Origin: Cocos nucifera
Lineage: Eukaryota; Streptophyta; Magnoliopsida; Arecales; Arecaceae
Direction: 5' to 3'
Assembly (NCBI GenBank): GCA_006176705.1
Contig: QRFJ01000059.1
Location: 1,178,001 to 1,242,000, forward strand
Length of the DNA: 64,000 nt
Below the pieces are notes generated by a model. That model did not search any database, was not told the DNA's origin, and saw nothing but the letters and a program-made list of their open reading frames with translations. Position numbers and translations under genes: made by a program. This document shows, in pieces, positions 52,301-58,767 of this stretch. How positions within the stretch are numbered: position 1 is the first letter of the stretch; every line of letters starts with the position of its first letter.

Positions 52301-54657
52301 ACAGCCTCATAACTTTGAGACACAATTTTCCCAGCATGCTCCCTTCTCTTAAGCTCTTCAAAGCAAAGATTTTCCACAGTTTGCAGAGCCTCCTCACGGC
52401 TTAGATCCTCACATTTCCCCTCACACATGCTTTGCAACAGGTGGAACTCCTTCTCGAGCATCTGAAGTATTTCCATACTCTGATGTGATTTCTCCTCTTG
52501 CATACGAGTCCAAGCCGACAGTTGTTCCCCACTTGAAGGACCAGCAAATAACCAGGAAAACAGAGCATTAGTGTCAGGCGCACTCTCTGTACCCTCATCA
52601 GAGCCACAATTATCAGCATTTCCAGAACCAATCTTTCCACTGAATGAACGACCATCCAGAAGGAGATTGGATGAGTCACAACTTAGAGTGATTGCATCAA
52701 GAACTTCACTTCCCTGTCCAGCAGTATCTGAATCACCAGCATTGCTATCCTTCTCAGAGTATCTCCCTAACCCACACGACTGTGACAACTCCTGCAAAAA
52801 CTTAAGGATTTTTCGGAGCTGTGAAGCACCCAAGAAGCAAATACAAAGAGGTGACTGGTCCAGAGAGTGGCTAAGCAGCAGCGAACCAGAGTGGAAGCCT
52901 TGGATCTCTTCCATGGCGAACTGTATCACCTTGTTCACATGGCGAACCGAGAGGCTCTTATGCTTGACAAGCAGCTGAAACATGCCTTGAATTCTTTCCA
53001 GAAGCTTGCCCCTCTCCGTATCATCAGATAAAGGCCATCTTCGGGAGACATCATCAAAGTTGGATGCATCACCATTCCTTCCTTCCATAGTAAACCCATT
53101 GCAAGCATCCTGGTCCTTCGACCATCCATGCTGGGATGAAGGAGAAGAGTCCGACTTTTCTCGCGCACTCCAGTACTCTGATGTGCAGTGCTTATCCTTG
53201 CTGCCAGAATCCAAGTCTACATCCTTGACAACTGAGCGGCACTTAAGCTGCTCCTCTTCAAGCATTTGCACAGCAACAGAGGCATCGATGGGCTTCCAGG
53301 TTCCATTGACAAGCATCTCTATCCACTCTCCATCAACTTCTTGGGGCAGCACCGACTGCAGCTTCGGCGAGAGGCTGCCCATGTGCTCCCGCACCACATG
53401 CTGCATGTGGGAATCGCAATCCATGAACTTCTCGTTGCAACGGCAACAGAGCCAGAACCTCCACGTCCCGTTGGCCTCTGCAAAGGACAAAGCCTCCGAG
53501 AGGATGCCGGAGGCGAAGCTGTCCTTGGGCGATAACGCGGCATAGTGCGCCCTCAGCTCTGGGATGCTGACCACAAGGAATCCCAGCCGCTGCTCAATGC
53601 TCATCGAGTTCCAGTAGGCCCGGACCTGATCCACCCGGTCGGTCGAGGAGGCAGGCTTCCGGGAGTTTGCCTTGCGGCGCTCAGCCAGCCGGTGGCCTAT
53701 CGACGATGAGGAGGAGGCCGGGGAGTCTACGGCACGGGCGTCGTCCTCGCCCCCGGACTGCGGGGAACGCTGCTGGAGCAGGCGGGCAGCAGCGACGCGG
53801 ACCTCGATCTCCTTGCGGCGCTCCTCGGGGGTCTTGGTGGCCTTCTTGATCTCGTTGGGGCGGCGAGCGGCGGGGACGAGGCGGACCTCCATAGGGTCAT
53901 CGGAGAGGCGGCGCATGGTGACGAGGCGGATCTTCTCCTCGCCAGCGGCACCGCCGAGGTTCTTCATCCAGGTGGTGGAGATGGAGGCGATGCTGGACTT
54001 CTGGCTGAGGGAGCGGAGCTCCTGGCGGACCTGGTCGATCCGGGCCTCAGGCGAGGAGAGCTTATAGGCGGCCTCGTCCTGGAGGCTCTCGCGGGCGGGG
54101 TCGATGGGATCCGGGATGCTGAGGGCGCGCTCGCACTCCTGGATGACCTCGTCGTAGCCGCGGCCGTCGGTCGCGGCCTCGTAAAGGAGGTTGGCATAGA
54201 AGTGGGCGAACTCGATGGAGAAGGGGGACAGGGCGACGGCGCGGCGGGCGGAGTCGATGGCGGCGCGGAGGTGCCGCAGCTTCGCGTTGGAATCGTCGAG
54301 GAGAGCGGCGACCTTTACCTGGACGGTGCCGTGGACGCGGTGGAGGAGCGGGGAGGACTCGTGCTGGAGGCACGCGTCCCGCATCAATCGGAGCGCCTTC
54401 TTGTGGTTCCCTCGCCGGAGGGCGGTCAGCGCCCTCTCGCACTCCGCCTTCACGGCGGCGGGAACCTCGTCCGCTGCCGCCGCCGCAGTCGCAGTCGCAG
54501 TCGCAGCAGTAAGAGGCGCTTCCTTGTGATCGGATTGGAGAGGGGTGTCGGCGGCCGGGGAGGCGGAGACATCGGCGGAGGCGGCGGAGGCGGCGGCGGC
54601 GGCGTCCGATGCGGGGCGGGTCGGTCGCTGCTGAGGGTTACGCTTCCGGTGGCCCAT
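19253..54657 (-). CDS. ubiquitin-specific-protease-related protein (DUF627-DUF629-UCH), 14 exons, 1666 aa
   Basis: Plant USP-related protein resembling Arabidopsis At3g47890/At3g47910. CDS is join(54657..52033, 51945..51817, 51716..51528, 51428..51376, 46506..45866, 45726..45511, 34080..33982, 28210..28092, 27979..27767, 27551..27285, 27170..27023, 26576..26443, 19502..19422, 19339..19253), minus strand; 5001 nt with stop, phases consistent. Layout: Ala/Ser-rich start (1-65); TPR-like DUF627 (about 66-180); DUF629 with a C2H2 finger (about 404-430, C-x2-C-x12-H-x4-H); Lys-rich stretch (exon 3); coiled coil (about 1025-1060); USP domain from about 1340. The Cys box is GEYNCFLNVIIQ (C1350). A CxxC lies at 1489/1492. 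The His box is GQHYHCFAY (H1618) with YDD at 1632-1634. Both catalytic boxes are present, so deubiquitinase activity is possible but unproven. Length fits the family as I know it. Intron 10 is GC-AG; introns 4, 6, 7 and 12 are swollen by transposons. The linker between exons 7 and 8 looks short for the family. Confidence 0.93.
19422..19502 (-). CDS. USP-like gene exon 13 (catalytic His box)
   Basis: Starts GTATGTTATTATGG after GATATTCAG and ends ATGGTCAAG before GTAACT. It encodes VCYYGQHYHCFAYEHEQW then VMYDDQMVK. It holds the His box (GQHYHCFAY) and the following Asp pair of the USP fold. It is only 27 codons long. Confidence 0.93.
22572..22835 (-). pseudogene. LINE endonuclease (EEP domain) fragment
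   Basis: An 87-codon stretch with the LINE endonuclease signature VNIACLQETRW and then KNGVGIIVDKSL, ending ASVYAPEA. The Q-E-T motif holds the catalytic Glu of the exonuclease-endonuclease-phosphatase fold, and SVYAP is the next conserved block. Nothing else of the element is in frame here; there is no RT. It is a truncated LINE copy or its relic inside intron 12, on the same strand as the host gene. Confidence 0.8.
23090..23310. repeat. CT-rich non-autonomous repeat (family also at 36.8-37.5 and 55.8-56.4 kb)
   Basis: A long pyrimidine-rich run (CTCTCTCTCTTCCTCTC type) is bordered by GAGCCCC-type words and by GGCACGGCATGGTACCGTACC. Similar architecture recurs at about 36,790-37,480 and 55,840-56,440. 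I infer a family of small DNA-transposon derivatives. Ends and target duplications are not resolved. Confidence 0.4.
23855..23978. repeat. 42-bp minisatellite, three copies
   Basis: A unit starting GCATTCATTTTCTTCTTAT and ending near TCATTTATT is repeated three times, with starts at about 23,855, 23,897 and 23,938. The copies differ by a few bases. It gives open frames in all three plus-strand frames, which are artefacts. Confidence 0.9.
24483..24800. mobile_element. hairpin MITE with terminal inverted repeats (about 318 bp)
   Basis: Left end is GGTGCATTTGGTTAC and the inverted right end is AGAATGCATTTGATTAGCC. The interior is almost entirely runs of A, T and GCAAAAAGC/GCTTTTTGC, so the whole element folds on itself. 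There are no coding frames. I cannot assign a superfamily because the flanking duplication is unclear. Confidence 0.65.
25020..25110 (-). repeat. fragment related to LINE-like tail at 37.8 kb
   Basis: Shares CCTTTTCCCAA and then TATGAATCCTCATTCACCAAG with 37,740-37,805 (CCTTTTCCCAAG, ATAGATCCTCATTCATCAAG). It is probably a relic of the same LINE tail. Short and decayed. Confidence 0.45.
26443..26576 (-). CDS. USP-like gene exon 12 (134 nt)
   Basis: Starts TCCTAGGTTGG after ATTTTGCAG and ends GTTTCAGTG before GTATGT. It encodes LGWQNTKESVDDISATLAAI through VLYRGLDQGSKHSLVSV. Phase agrees with exon 13 (VCYYGQHYH), which lies 6.9 kb away. Confidence 0.93.
27023..27170 (-). CDS. USP-like gene exon 11 (148 nt)
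   Basis: Starts ATTATGTGTCC after TTTGTCAG and ends TTTACAACTG before GTAATT. It encodes IMCPDSCFDELLKIVEMNHQ then LACDLDAGGCGKPNYIHHIL then SSPPHVFTT, typical of the family. One base carries over to exon 12 (Val). Confidence 0.93.
27285..27551 (-). CDS. USP-like gene exon 10 (89 codons; GC donor)
   Basis: Starts ATGAATGATGC after GGCTCAG and ends ACAACAAAG followed by GCATGT, a GC-type 5' splice site. It encodes MNDASEVLAVIFDCLHK, then GSWDCTNNSCIVHSLFGMD, then NCYSCGVESRHLKYTSFFHN. Using a nearby GT instead would shift the frame of exon 11, so the GC donor is required. Confidence 0.93.
27767..27979 (-). CDS. USP-like gene exon 9 (71 codons)
   Basis: Starts TCATTGTGGC after ACATTCAG and ends TTTCAGGAG before GTAATT. 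It encodes SLWHLRRFRDEFLKTSS through SLRIALSNLYPDSKFFQE, strongly typical of the USP domain of this family (NPCVVCALDDIF). Phase 0 at both ends. Confidence 0.95.
28092..28210 (-). CDS. USP-like gene exon 8 (catalytic Cys box)
   Basis: Starts AAAATGATTATGG after ATCCCCAG and ends GTAATTATTCAG before GTGAGT. It encodes ENDYGASSTETAGVPSRD then FGTGLKNAVGEYNCFLNVII. The Cys in EYNCFLN is the expected USP nucleophile position (C1350). It is too short to appear as a standalone frame, but it is one of the most diagnostic exons. Confidence 0.92.
32080..32345 (+). pseudogene. LINE reverse transcriptase C-terminal fragment
   Basis: The plus strand reads VIHKKVELATIEDKLREGW, then HVKHKLRDAPVRSNDLIHAE, with stops before and after. 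This matches the C-terminal part of plant LINE-type RT proteins (the common form is IEDKLREGRLRWFGHV...). It is a decayed relic in intron 7. Confidence 0.7.
33198..33485. mobile_element. PIF/Harbinger-like (Tourist-type) MITE, 288 bp
   Basis: Terminal repeats are AGGCTTGTTTGG at the left and, inverted, GGGCTTGTTTGT at the right. Flanking TAA is present on both sides (33,195-33,197 and 33,486-33,488), the 3-bp duplication expected for this superfamily. No coding capacity. Located in intron 7. Confidence 0.75.
33982..34080 (-). CDS. USP-like gene exon 7 (99 nt)
   Basis: Starts GAGATAATGG after TGGCCAG and ends CAAAGCCTTG before GTAAGC. It encodes DNGTDMLRPSHTELDDEERF then QADLKKAVRQSL, a block I know as conserved in plant members. 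It is separated from exon 6 by an 11.4-kb intron. Confidence 0.9.
34720..34910. repeat. alternating purine-pyrimidine simple repeat zone
   Basis: Runs of ATATATACATACACA, GTGTGTGTGCTTGTGTATGT and ATGTACGTACGT over about 190 bp. No coding potential. Confidence 0.75.
36790..37480. repeat. CT-rich, hairpin-forming non-autonomous repeat
   Basis: The outer parts carry words such as CCCAGTTCGGGGC and GGATGCGAACCATGC. The interior has an inverted pair (GGAGGGGCTCCGCCCTCC at 36,970 against GGAGGGCAGAGTCCCTCC near 37,127) around an AT-rich loop, followed by a CTCTCTCCC run. The layout resembles 55,840-56,440 and 23,090-23,310. Target duplication not found. Confidence 0.45.
37790..37990 (-). pseudogene. 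LINE-type C-terminal fragment
   Basis: The minus strand encodes KVTWMEVVRKDMEKLGIT, then YSKEYLAKLGMTSMTFLARS and a stop, preceded in another frame by YFNLYGRLKE. KVTWMEVVRKDM-type sequence is typical of the tail of plant LINE RT proteins. One frame shift and lack of an upstream RT show it is a relic. Confidence 0.65.
39395..44016 (+). mobile_element. near full-length hAT transposon (4.6 kb) in intron 6
   Basis: Left end CAGCATTTTTGGAACCGG and inverted right end CAAGGTTTTTGGTATCGG match at 13 of 18 positions. Target duplication ATTGCAAG (39,387-39,394) against ATTGCAAT (44,017-44,024) is 7 of 8, as expected for hAT. The subterminal left region is rich in CCGGTTCGG-type words. It contains one decayed BED/DUF659-type transposase gene on the plus strand, opposite to the host gene. 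Stops in the transposase make it non-autonomous now. Confidence 0.85.
40448..43571 (+). pseudogene. hAT transposase (BED finger, DUF659, dimerisation domain), decayed
   Basis: Order on the plus strand: a BED zinc finger (about 40,448-40,560; HHWRCKWCNI, a stop TAA at 40,484, then LKQHLASGYPDVAMC) and a linker to about 40,936. Next is a DUF659-like core (about 41,230-41,660; KWPMYGLTIMCDSWTSLT, VVTDNGPQY with a catalytic Asp position, TPCAAHCIDLML). Then come a piece near 42,100-42,240 (CAAYYLNPRF) and the hAT C-terminal dimerisation block (42,480-42,620; SSSGCEHNWSTFALIHSKQR). A Ser/Pro/Tyr-rich tail ends at 43,571. Several in-frame stops and probable introns break it. Not functional as it stands. 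Confidence 0.88.
44047..44872. mobile_element. Mutator-like or other TIR element (about 825 bp)
   Basis: Left end TAGGAAAATTATAGTGACAC and inverted right end TAGGGAAAATTATAGTGACA are nearly identical; weaker similarity (AACTTTGGATGTTTTCTAAAGACACC against AACTTTAGAAGTTTCTC) continues inward. Long terminal repeats and no coding frame suggest a non-autonomous Mutator-type element. The flanking duplication is not clean. The interior is a tandem repeat (next entry). Confidence 0.65.
44225..44640. repeat. tandem repeat of about 83-97 bp, four copies
   Basis: A unit with CATATACTAAAGGTGCTTTG and GAGATCTGTG motifs repeats inside the TIR element. The marker CATATACTAA occurs at 44,298, 44,381, 44,478 and 44,575, giving spacings of 83, 97 and 97. 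Copies are diverged. Confidence 0.8.
45511..45726 (-). CDS. USP-like gene exon 6 (216 nt)
   Basis: Starts GCACTGTGGG after TTCTTGCAG and ends GACCACG before GTATGT. It encodes GTVGTVHDGLVPADQQT through LDNAQFDHG, a low-conservation linker. One base carries over on each side, consistent with exons 5 and 7. Confidence 0.88.
45866..46506 (-). CDS. USP-like gene exon 5 (coiled-coil segment)
   Basis: Starts TGAGTTTCTTGC after TTTGCTGCAG and ends AAGCAAG before GTATGC. It encodes EFLADGDLLEPEHIV, then an acidic/basic helical stretch (EAEEKKLEETLEYQRRIEDE) predicted to form a coiled coil, then a poorly conserved polar region. It lies 4.9 kb downstream of exon 4. The open frame runs past the donor into the intron without meaning. 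Confidence 0.92.
47951..48012. repeat. 31-bp tandem duplication
   Basis: GAGTAAACCTGCCTTTTGAC followed by ATGTGAGCAGA occurs twice in direct succession (starts 47,951 and 47,982), with no visible differences. Confidence 0.9.
48770..49427. repeat. hAT-like relic(s) with repeated CCTTGAACAAAAT ends
   Basis: The right end reads inverted as CAAGGTTATTAAAATGCAAAGG, a common hAT-type end in plants. The 14-base CCTTGAACAAAATG occurs at both about 48,867 and 49,422. The left part is rich in GGCGAGGCGAAG-type words. It could be two related relics, or one element with a duplicated target. Boundaries uncertain. Confidence 0.4.
50053..50218. mobile_element. small inverted-repeat MITE (166 bp), GC-rich ends
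   Basis: Left CTGAACTGCCC is matched exactly by inverted GGGCAGTTCAG at the right. Inside this, GGGGTGTACC and inverted GGGGTGAACC also match. It is GC-rich against an AT-rich intron. The words recall the subterminal regions of the hAT element at 39,395. No coding capacity. Confidence 0.55.
51376..51428 (-). CDS. USP-like gene exon 4 (53 nt)
   Basis: Small exon from GCTGTGAGC (after TTTCCAG) to GAGCAATT (before GTAAGC), reading AVSSKDQRPFHQKTAEQ. It leaves two bases that exon 5 completes to Phe, so phase is kept. It is too short to be seen as an independent open frame; support comes from splice sites and phase. Confidence 0.8.
51528..51716 (-). CDS. USP-like gene exon 3 (63 codons)
   Basis: Starts CTGCACTTGGAG after TTTGGCAG and ends GATACAAAG before GTTGTA. 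It encodes LHLEDLVDKDAAEKSDAARE and ends in a Lys-rich run (EKSKDKKKNKDYKKVKDTK) that looks like a nuclear-localisation-type or nucleic-acid-binding basic tract. Phase 0 at both ends. Confidence 0.92.
51817..51945 (-). CDS. USP-like gene exon 2 (43 codons)
   Basis: Starts CTTAACAAGACT after TGGTTGCAG and ends TTCTTGCGG before GTCAGT. It encodes LNKTDAQIMRSVTGMQQLEL through VLPLVKSFLR, the conserved end of DUF629. Phase 0 at both ends. Confidence 0.92.
52033..54657 (-). CDS. USP-like gene exon 1 (start codon, residues 1-875)
   Basis: Begins ATGG in the context CTAATCCATGG and ends ...TCTGTTGAG before GTAGGT. It encodes the Ala/Ser-rich start, DUF627, and DUF629 with the C2H2 finger. The first kilobase is very GC-rich, which creates long chance open frames on the other strand. 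An open frame continues through intron 1 because that intron is 87 bp (a multiple of three) without a stop. The splice is preferred because the family reads KEQSSVE directly into LNKTDAQIM. Confidence 0.93.
54481..54512. repeat. hexamer repeat coding for Ala/Thr run
   Basis: CGCCGCAGTCGCAGTCGCAG repeats within exon 1 and encodes part of the Ala/Thr low-complexity N-terminus (TAATATATAAAAA). Repeat-number variation between individuals is likely. Confidence 0.75.
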
Positions 54658-54767
54658 GGATTAGGAGAGCGGGGGAGAAACGGAGCAGAGGGGTGCCCTT
54701 CTGCTACTCCTTTTTCCTTCTTCCCAAAACACCACCTAACCCAATCTTCCTAATAACAGCTTATATA
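54658..54767 (-). promoter_or_regulatory. core promoter and 5' UTR of the USP-like gene
   Basis: On the minus strand TATATAAG (TATATAA at 54,767-54,761) lies about 105 bp before the ATG. A start about 30 bp downstream of the TATA box would give a 5' UTR of about 75 nt with a purine-rich segment (AGAAGGAAAAAGGAG). The exact start of transcription is inferred. Confidence 0.6.
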
Positions 54768-55830
54768 AGGAAGAGGAGAGGGAAATTAAATGGATGGATG
54801 AATCTCTATGGAATAGTAGTTACTTCAATTAGGATAGAAGGAGAAAAATGAGTTGGAGGAGTGAGTGCATGTGGTGGCAAAAGATCGGCGAGAAGGAAGG
54901 GAAGATGGAGAGACCTACCACAGCAATGCTCGGGGTAGGACACCACAGTCGAGAGAGAGTACCCCGTGGTGACCCATCAACATCTATAAATAATTACAAT
55001 GGTAAGCAGCCGAATGTAACGCCCTATATAATGATACCGGGTAGCCGAAATGCTGAATGCGAAATGTGCCGACCTCTGGCATTTTAAATCTTGGTGCCAT
55101 TCCGTAGATCTATTTCACCGATTTTGTTGGTTGATTTGCATCACAACTCATTGGACCTTAAGATGCATTGGAGCTCCGGGCTACCTCTATTCTATCCAGG
55201 TTGATTATCATGATTCATTGTATCTACTTGCTCCTTTTTTTCTTTCGCTTATCCGACGCTCCACGTCTTGAGCCTAATTTGACTAAGGAAAAGAAAAGGC
55301 AACGAATAGGATTATCACCGAGCTCCTCCTCTCATCTCCTCACCAATTTACCTCCTCCCCACCTTCTCACCTCTTCTTGTCTCTCAATTATTTCGCCCCC
55401 TTGTCATCTCCTCTCATCTCAACCTGAGATAAGATCTAGCATACCCCCATGTCACCAAATCTAGCTTCTCTTTTTGTCTGATTCTTACTTTTAGGCATGG
55501 TTCACCAAACTCTTTCAAATTATCTAGCTCAAGGAGAACTAAACCATATAGCAGCCAATTGGGATCGTTGTGGCATTCAAAATAAGAAACCGACAAAGAG
55601 GAGGAGACGTGAAGGAAAAAAAGGAAGAGAGATAGAAGAGAATTAGAGAAAGAGAGAGAGAGGGGGGGATTACTGGAGACCACTAGATGGCAATTGAGCT
55701 TGGTGCACCATTGTCCAGCTCCTGTGCCACTATCAAACTTAGTATAAGCTAGAGGAAGATAGAGAGAGAGAAGAAGAGAGAGAAGAGGCCATTGCAATAC
55801 TATCGACCAGTGAAAGCCTCTAAAGAGTCG
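54768..55830. other. upstream intergenic DNA, no gene seen
   Basis: Mixed composition; short CT-rich and GA-rich stretches (55,320-55,430 and 55,590-55,660). No conserved coding frame on either strand. Distal promoter elements of the USP-like gene may lie here. Confidence 0.4.
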
Positions 55831-55839
55831 CTTTGCCCT

Positions 55840-56440
55840 CCTTTTAATCGAGATAGGGGCTTTAGCCCTTATTTTATTTCTTTTTTTTAAGATTTATTGG
55901 ATGAAATCGGCAACATAGTTGCCTACTTCATTATTCTTTTTCTTAAGTTTTTTAGTTGAAGTTAACAATCCCAACTTCATTTTTTTTGACAGACTTTAAC
56001 CAAAAATCTCAATAAAAGAAAAAATAATAATAATAAAATCGGCAAAACGATTATGAACTTCATCCAATAAATTTAAGAAAAGGAGAAACAAAGATCAAAG
56101 CCTTTATTTTGATCAAAAAGAGGGCGAAGCCCCTCCTCCGTTCTCACCGGCCTTGATGGTAGCCTTGCCGGTCCTTTGGAGGCCTCCAATAGCCTTCTCT
56201 CCCTCTTCCTCTCTCTCTCTCCTTCCCTCTTTTCACTCTCTCTAATATCTACCAAGCTCGATAGTGATGCAGTGAGCTCGACCATCCTCATGGTAGCCTT
56301 CGAAGGCCTCTCTCCCTCTCCTTCCTTCCCTTCTCTCTCTTTCTCTCCAATTCTCCCTCTACCCTCTCTTTGTATTGGTTCGTGCTTGGTATGGAATAAT
56401 ATAGAAGCATCCTAAACCATACCGCCGACTAACTGATTCA
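55840..56440. repeat. CT-rich, hairpin-forming non-autonomous repeat
   Basis: An inverted pair (AGGGGCTTTAGCCC at 55,854 and GGGCGAAGCCCCT at 56,122; TTTATTGGATGAAATCGG against inverted TTTATTGGATGAAGTTC) surrounds an AT-rich loop. CTCTCTCTCC runs and a distal CATACCGCC-type end follow. The layout is like 36,790-37,480. No coding capacity. Confidence 0.5.
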
Positions 56441-56444
56441 AGCT

Positions 56445-58767
56445 TTAATAGTGATATAGTAAAATTTGGTTTTATATTAATGGCCGAGAGTCATCTCCTC
56501 TTCTCTCTTAGCTACATCCTTAGCTTTTGCTCCACCTCCTCCTCCTCCTTCCACTCTCCAGCAATCTCTCCCTTCTCACCCTCATCCATTTTCTCGATAA
56601 CTTCTATGGTTGGTCGGCCTTCGCTATCACTTTACCTATAATATTCCTCCTCCTACCTATACCAACAGTCTCCCTCTCCCTCATTTCATGCTCATTTTAG
56701 GTGTTGCCATCAAGGCCAATCATGTCATTCCCATCTCCTCCACCATCTCCATTCTTACCAGCCTCTCTAATTTAGATATCGCTATGAGTCTCAACAATGT
56801 CGATCCTGACTATAACTTCTGCTTCGGTTGGATCAACATCAATATGGTATATGCCATGCTTCACCTAAGCAACATCTTCTTTGGCCAAGACTATGTACCA
56901 TACCATCATTGACAATAGTGGCATTCGCCGGGCTATCATGCTCTTTGCTAAGGTCAAGAGCATCCCATTCCATCCCCTTAGCTAGCACTAGGTCCCCATC
57001 CCAAGCTACTCCAAAATTGGATCTTGAATAGCTGTCAAGAAACTTGCAATTATTTTAATATATTGTAAATAATATGAGATAGTATTGCCCTTTTGAATGA
57101 TTCAAAACTAGCTTTGGAGAGTGACTTGCAAGAATGTGATTATTGCATATAGGTTTCCTCCAAGCTAGACATCTCATGTAATAGAGATCCCAAGAGCTTG
57201 AGGCCAAGCCAATAAGCAAAAAAAAGAAAATAAAAAGGGAAGCACAAAAGTTCAATCCGAAAGCCCGAATCTTGATAAGTAGCAAGCTCGAGCCTAGAAA
57301 GTAGGCTTTAAGACCGAATCAAGTCAGATCTAGGCTTGCTAAATGATATAGTACCTTGAGCTAAACTCGATCTGCCTATTGAGCAGATATAATGCCAATA
57401 TAGTGATGCATGATTAGTCGATAACCAAACATGTAGAGACCACTCATTATGCATGGCTTATTAATCACATGAGCATGAATTTTTTCAAATAAAGATATTT
57501 AATGCTTAATTTGAATGTTGTAGCTATTATTAGCTACTTAATGTAGGACCATAAGTAGATTTTAATAATATAAAAGGCAACAGTTTTTATGTCGATTAAG
57601 ATATTTGTTTTTGTTAAACTTGAGCATCCACTCATATAACATGGTTAGATATTACTTTTTATCTTTACCAACCAATGTAAATTGATATATCTAAGGATAT
57701 TGGGGCACTATTGTTTAAATAAAGTTGATACATTTCATTAGGATTTTTTCTTTATACAAAATAAAATAAAAAAGGAAGAATAAGTAGAAGAAACCTCAAT
57801 CTAAACCCACAAGATTAAATTTTATCAAAGCATTGTAGTTGGATGGGATTTTTTTTGCAGTATCATACCAATCCTAAACCCTAATAGGATCCATTTAGCA
57901 AACTCTTATATGGTTAGGAAGGGTTTGATGTTTAAAATTAAGACCATTGGTGTTTGGAATGGATTTTGGATTGAACCCTCCAGTACCTCTTACCTAAACC
58001 TAATTATGGATAAAATACATACATATAGTTTATAAAATTTTATAAAAATGTATATATAATGGACAGGTGAGGGGACTTGACTCCAATCCTCAAGGGCATC
58101 TAACCTTCTCTATTAACCACTTAGTTACAAAATCTATTAGTATTTTAATTGTTTGCCAAATTATTATGTCAATTTAAATTATCACATATATAAATATATA
58201 TTGCAAAATCCTAACCAACCTTCATATCCACAGGGAGCACAATAGCCACCACCACCTAATCGAGATGGTTAAGGACCGAAAGAATAGAGAAAAAAGGTTG
58301 AAAGTTAAGATACTTTTTGCACATAAATTATTCATTTTCTTTTTATTTTCATTTCTTTTTGTTTTGTTCTTCTTTTTCTATCTTGCTCCCTTTTGATTCC
58401 TTGATACATAGCTAGGATCATTGGGTCACTATCCATTGCTTAACCTCTTGGTTGGGCAAAAAAATAGAGAGAAATTTGAATTTTTGGGAGTTTTTCTTTA
58501 AGCTAGGTGGGTACTTTGAGCGCTAAGAGTTTATAGGATGGGATTCCATTAAGTTCAAGGAAGGGAAATGAAGGAGTGTATTTGGATCTCTTTTTCTTAA
58601 TGGATAAAAGCTCGAAAGCTAATGACTTTACAAAGTTTTTGATTGATGCTTGTAATTAGTTTAAAAAAATAATTTCTTCTCTCTATCCCCCACCTTTTTA
58701 TATTATTTTTGTAATTATAGATCAGGTACCTATCCCAACATAAATAAAGATTAATCAAGTACATTTA
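56445..58767. other. intergenic DNA, no gene seen
   Basis: An open stretch at 56,610-56,912 (plus) reads like a low-complexity polar/hydrophobic peptide and matches no family I know; it has no clear splice or promoter context. The remainder is AT-rich and unassigned. Confidence 0.4.

Noticed and set aside
51760..54657. Single 965-codon open frame read as one exon
   Set aside because: It reads through two introns. Intron 1 is 87 bp without a stop and intron 2 supplies the false C-terminus. Good GT-AG sites at 52,032/51,946 and 51,816/51,717 restore the family sequence.
53006..54753. Several long open frames on the plus strand opposite exon 1
   Set aside because: GC-rich coding DNA commonly yields long antisense frames. 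These are Arg/Gly/Pro-rich, have no family match, and lie opposite a well-supported exon.
56610..56912. 100-codon open frame upstream of the gene
   Set aside because: No family recognised, no clear promoter or splice context, and the composition of the surrounding DNA is repeat-like. Left as unassigned intergenic DNA.
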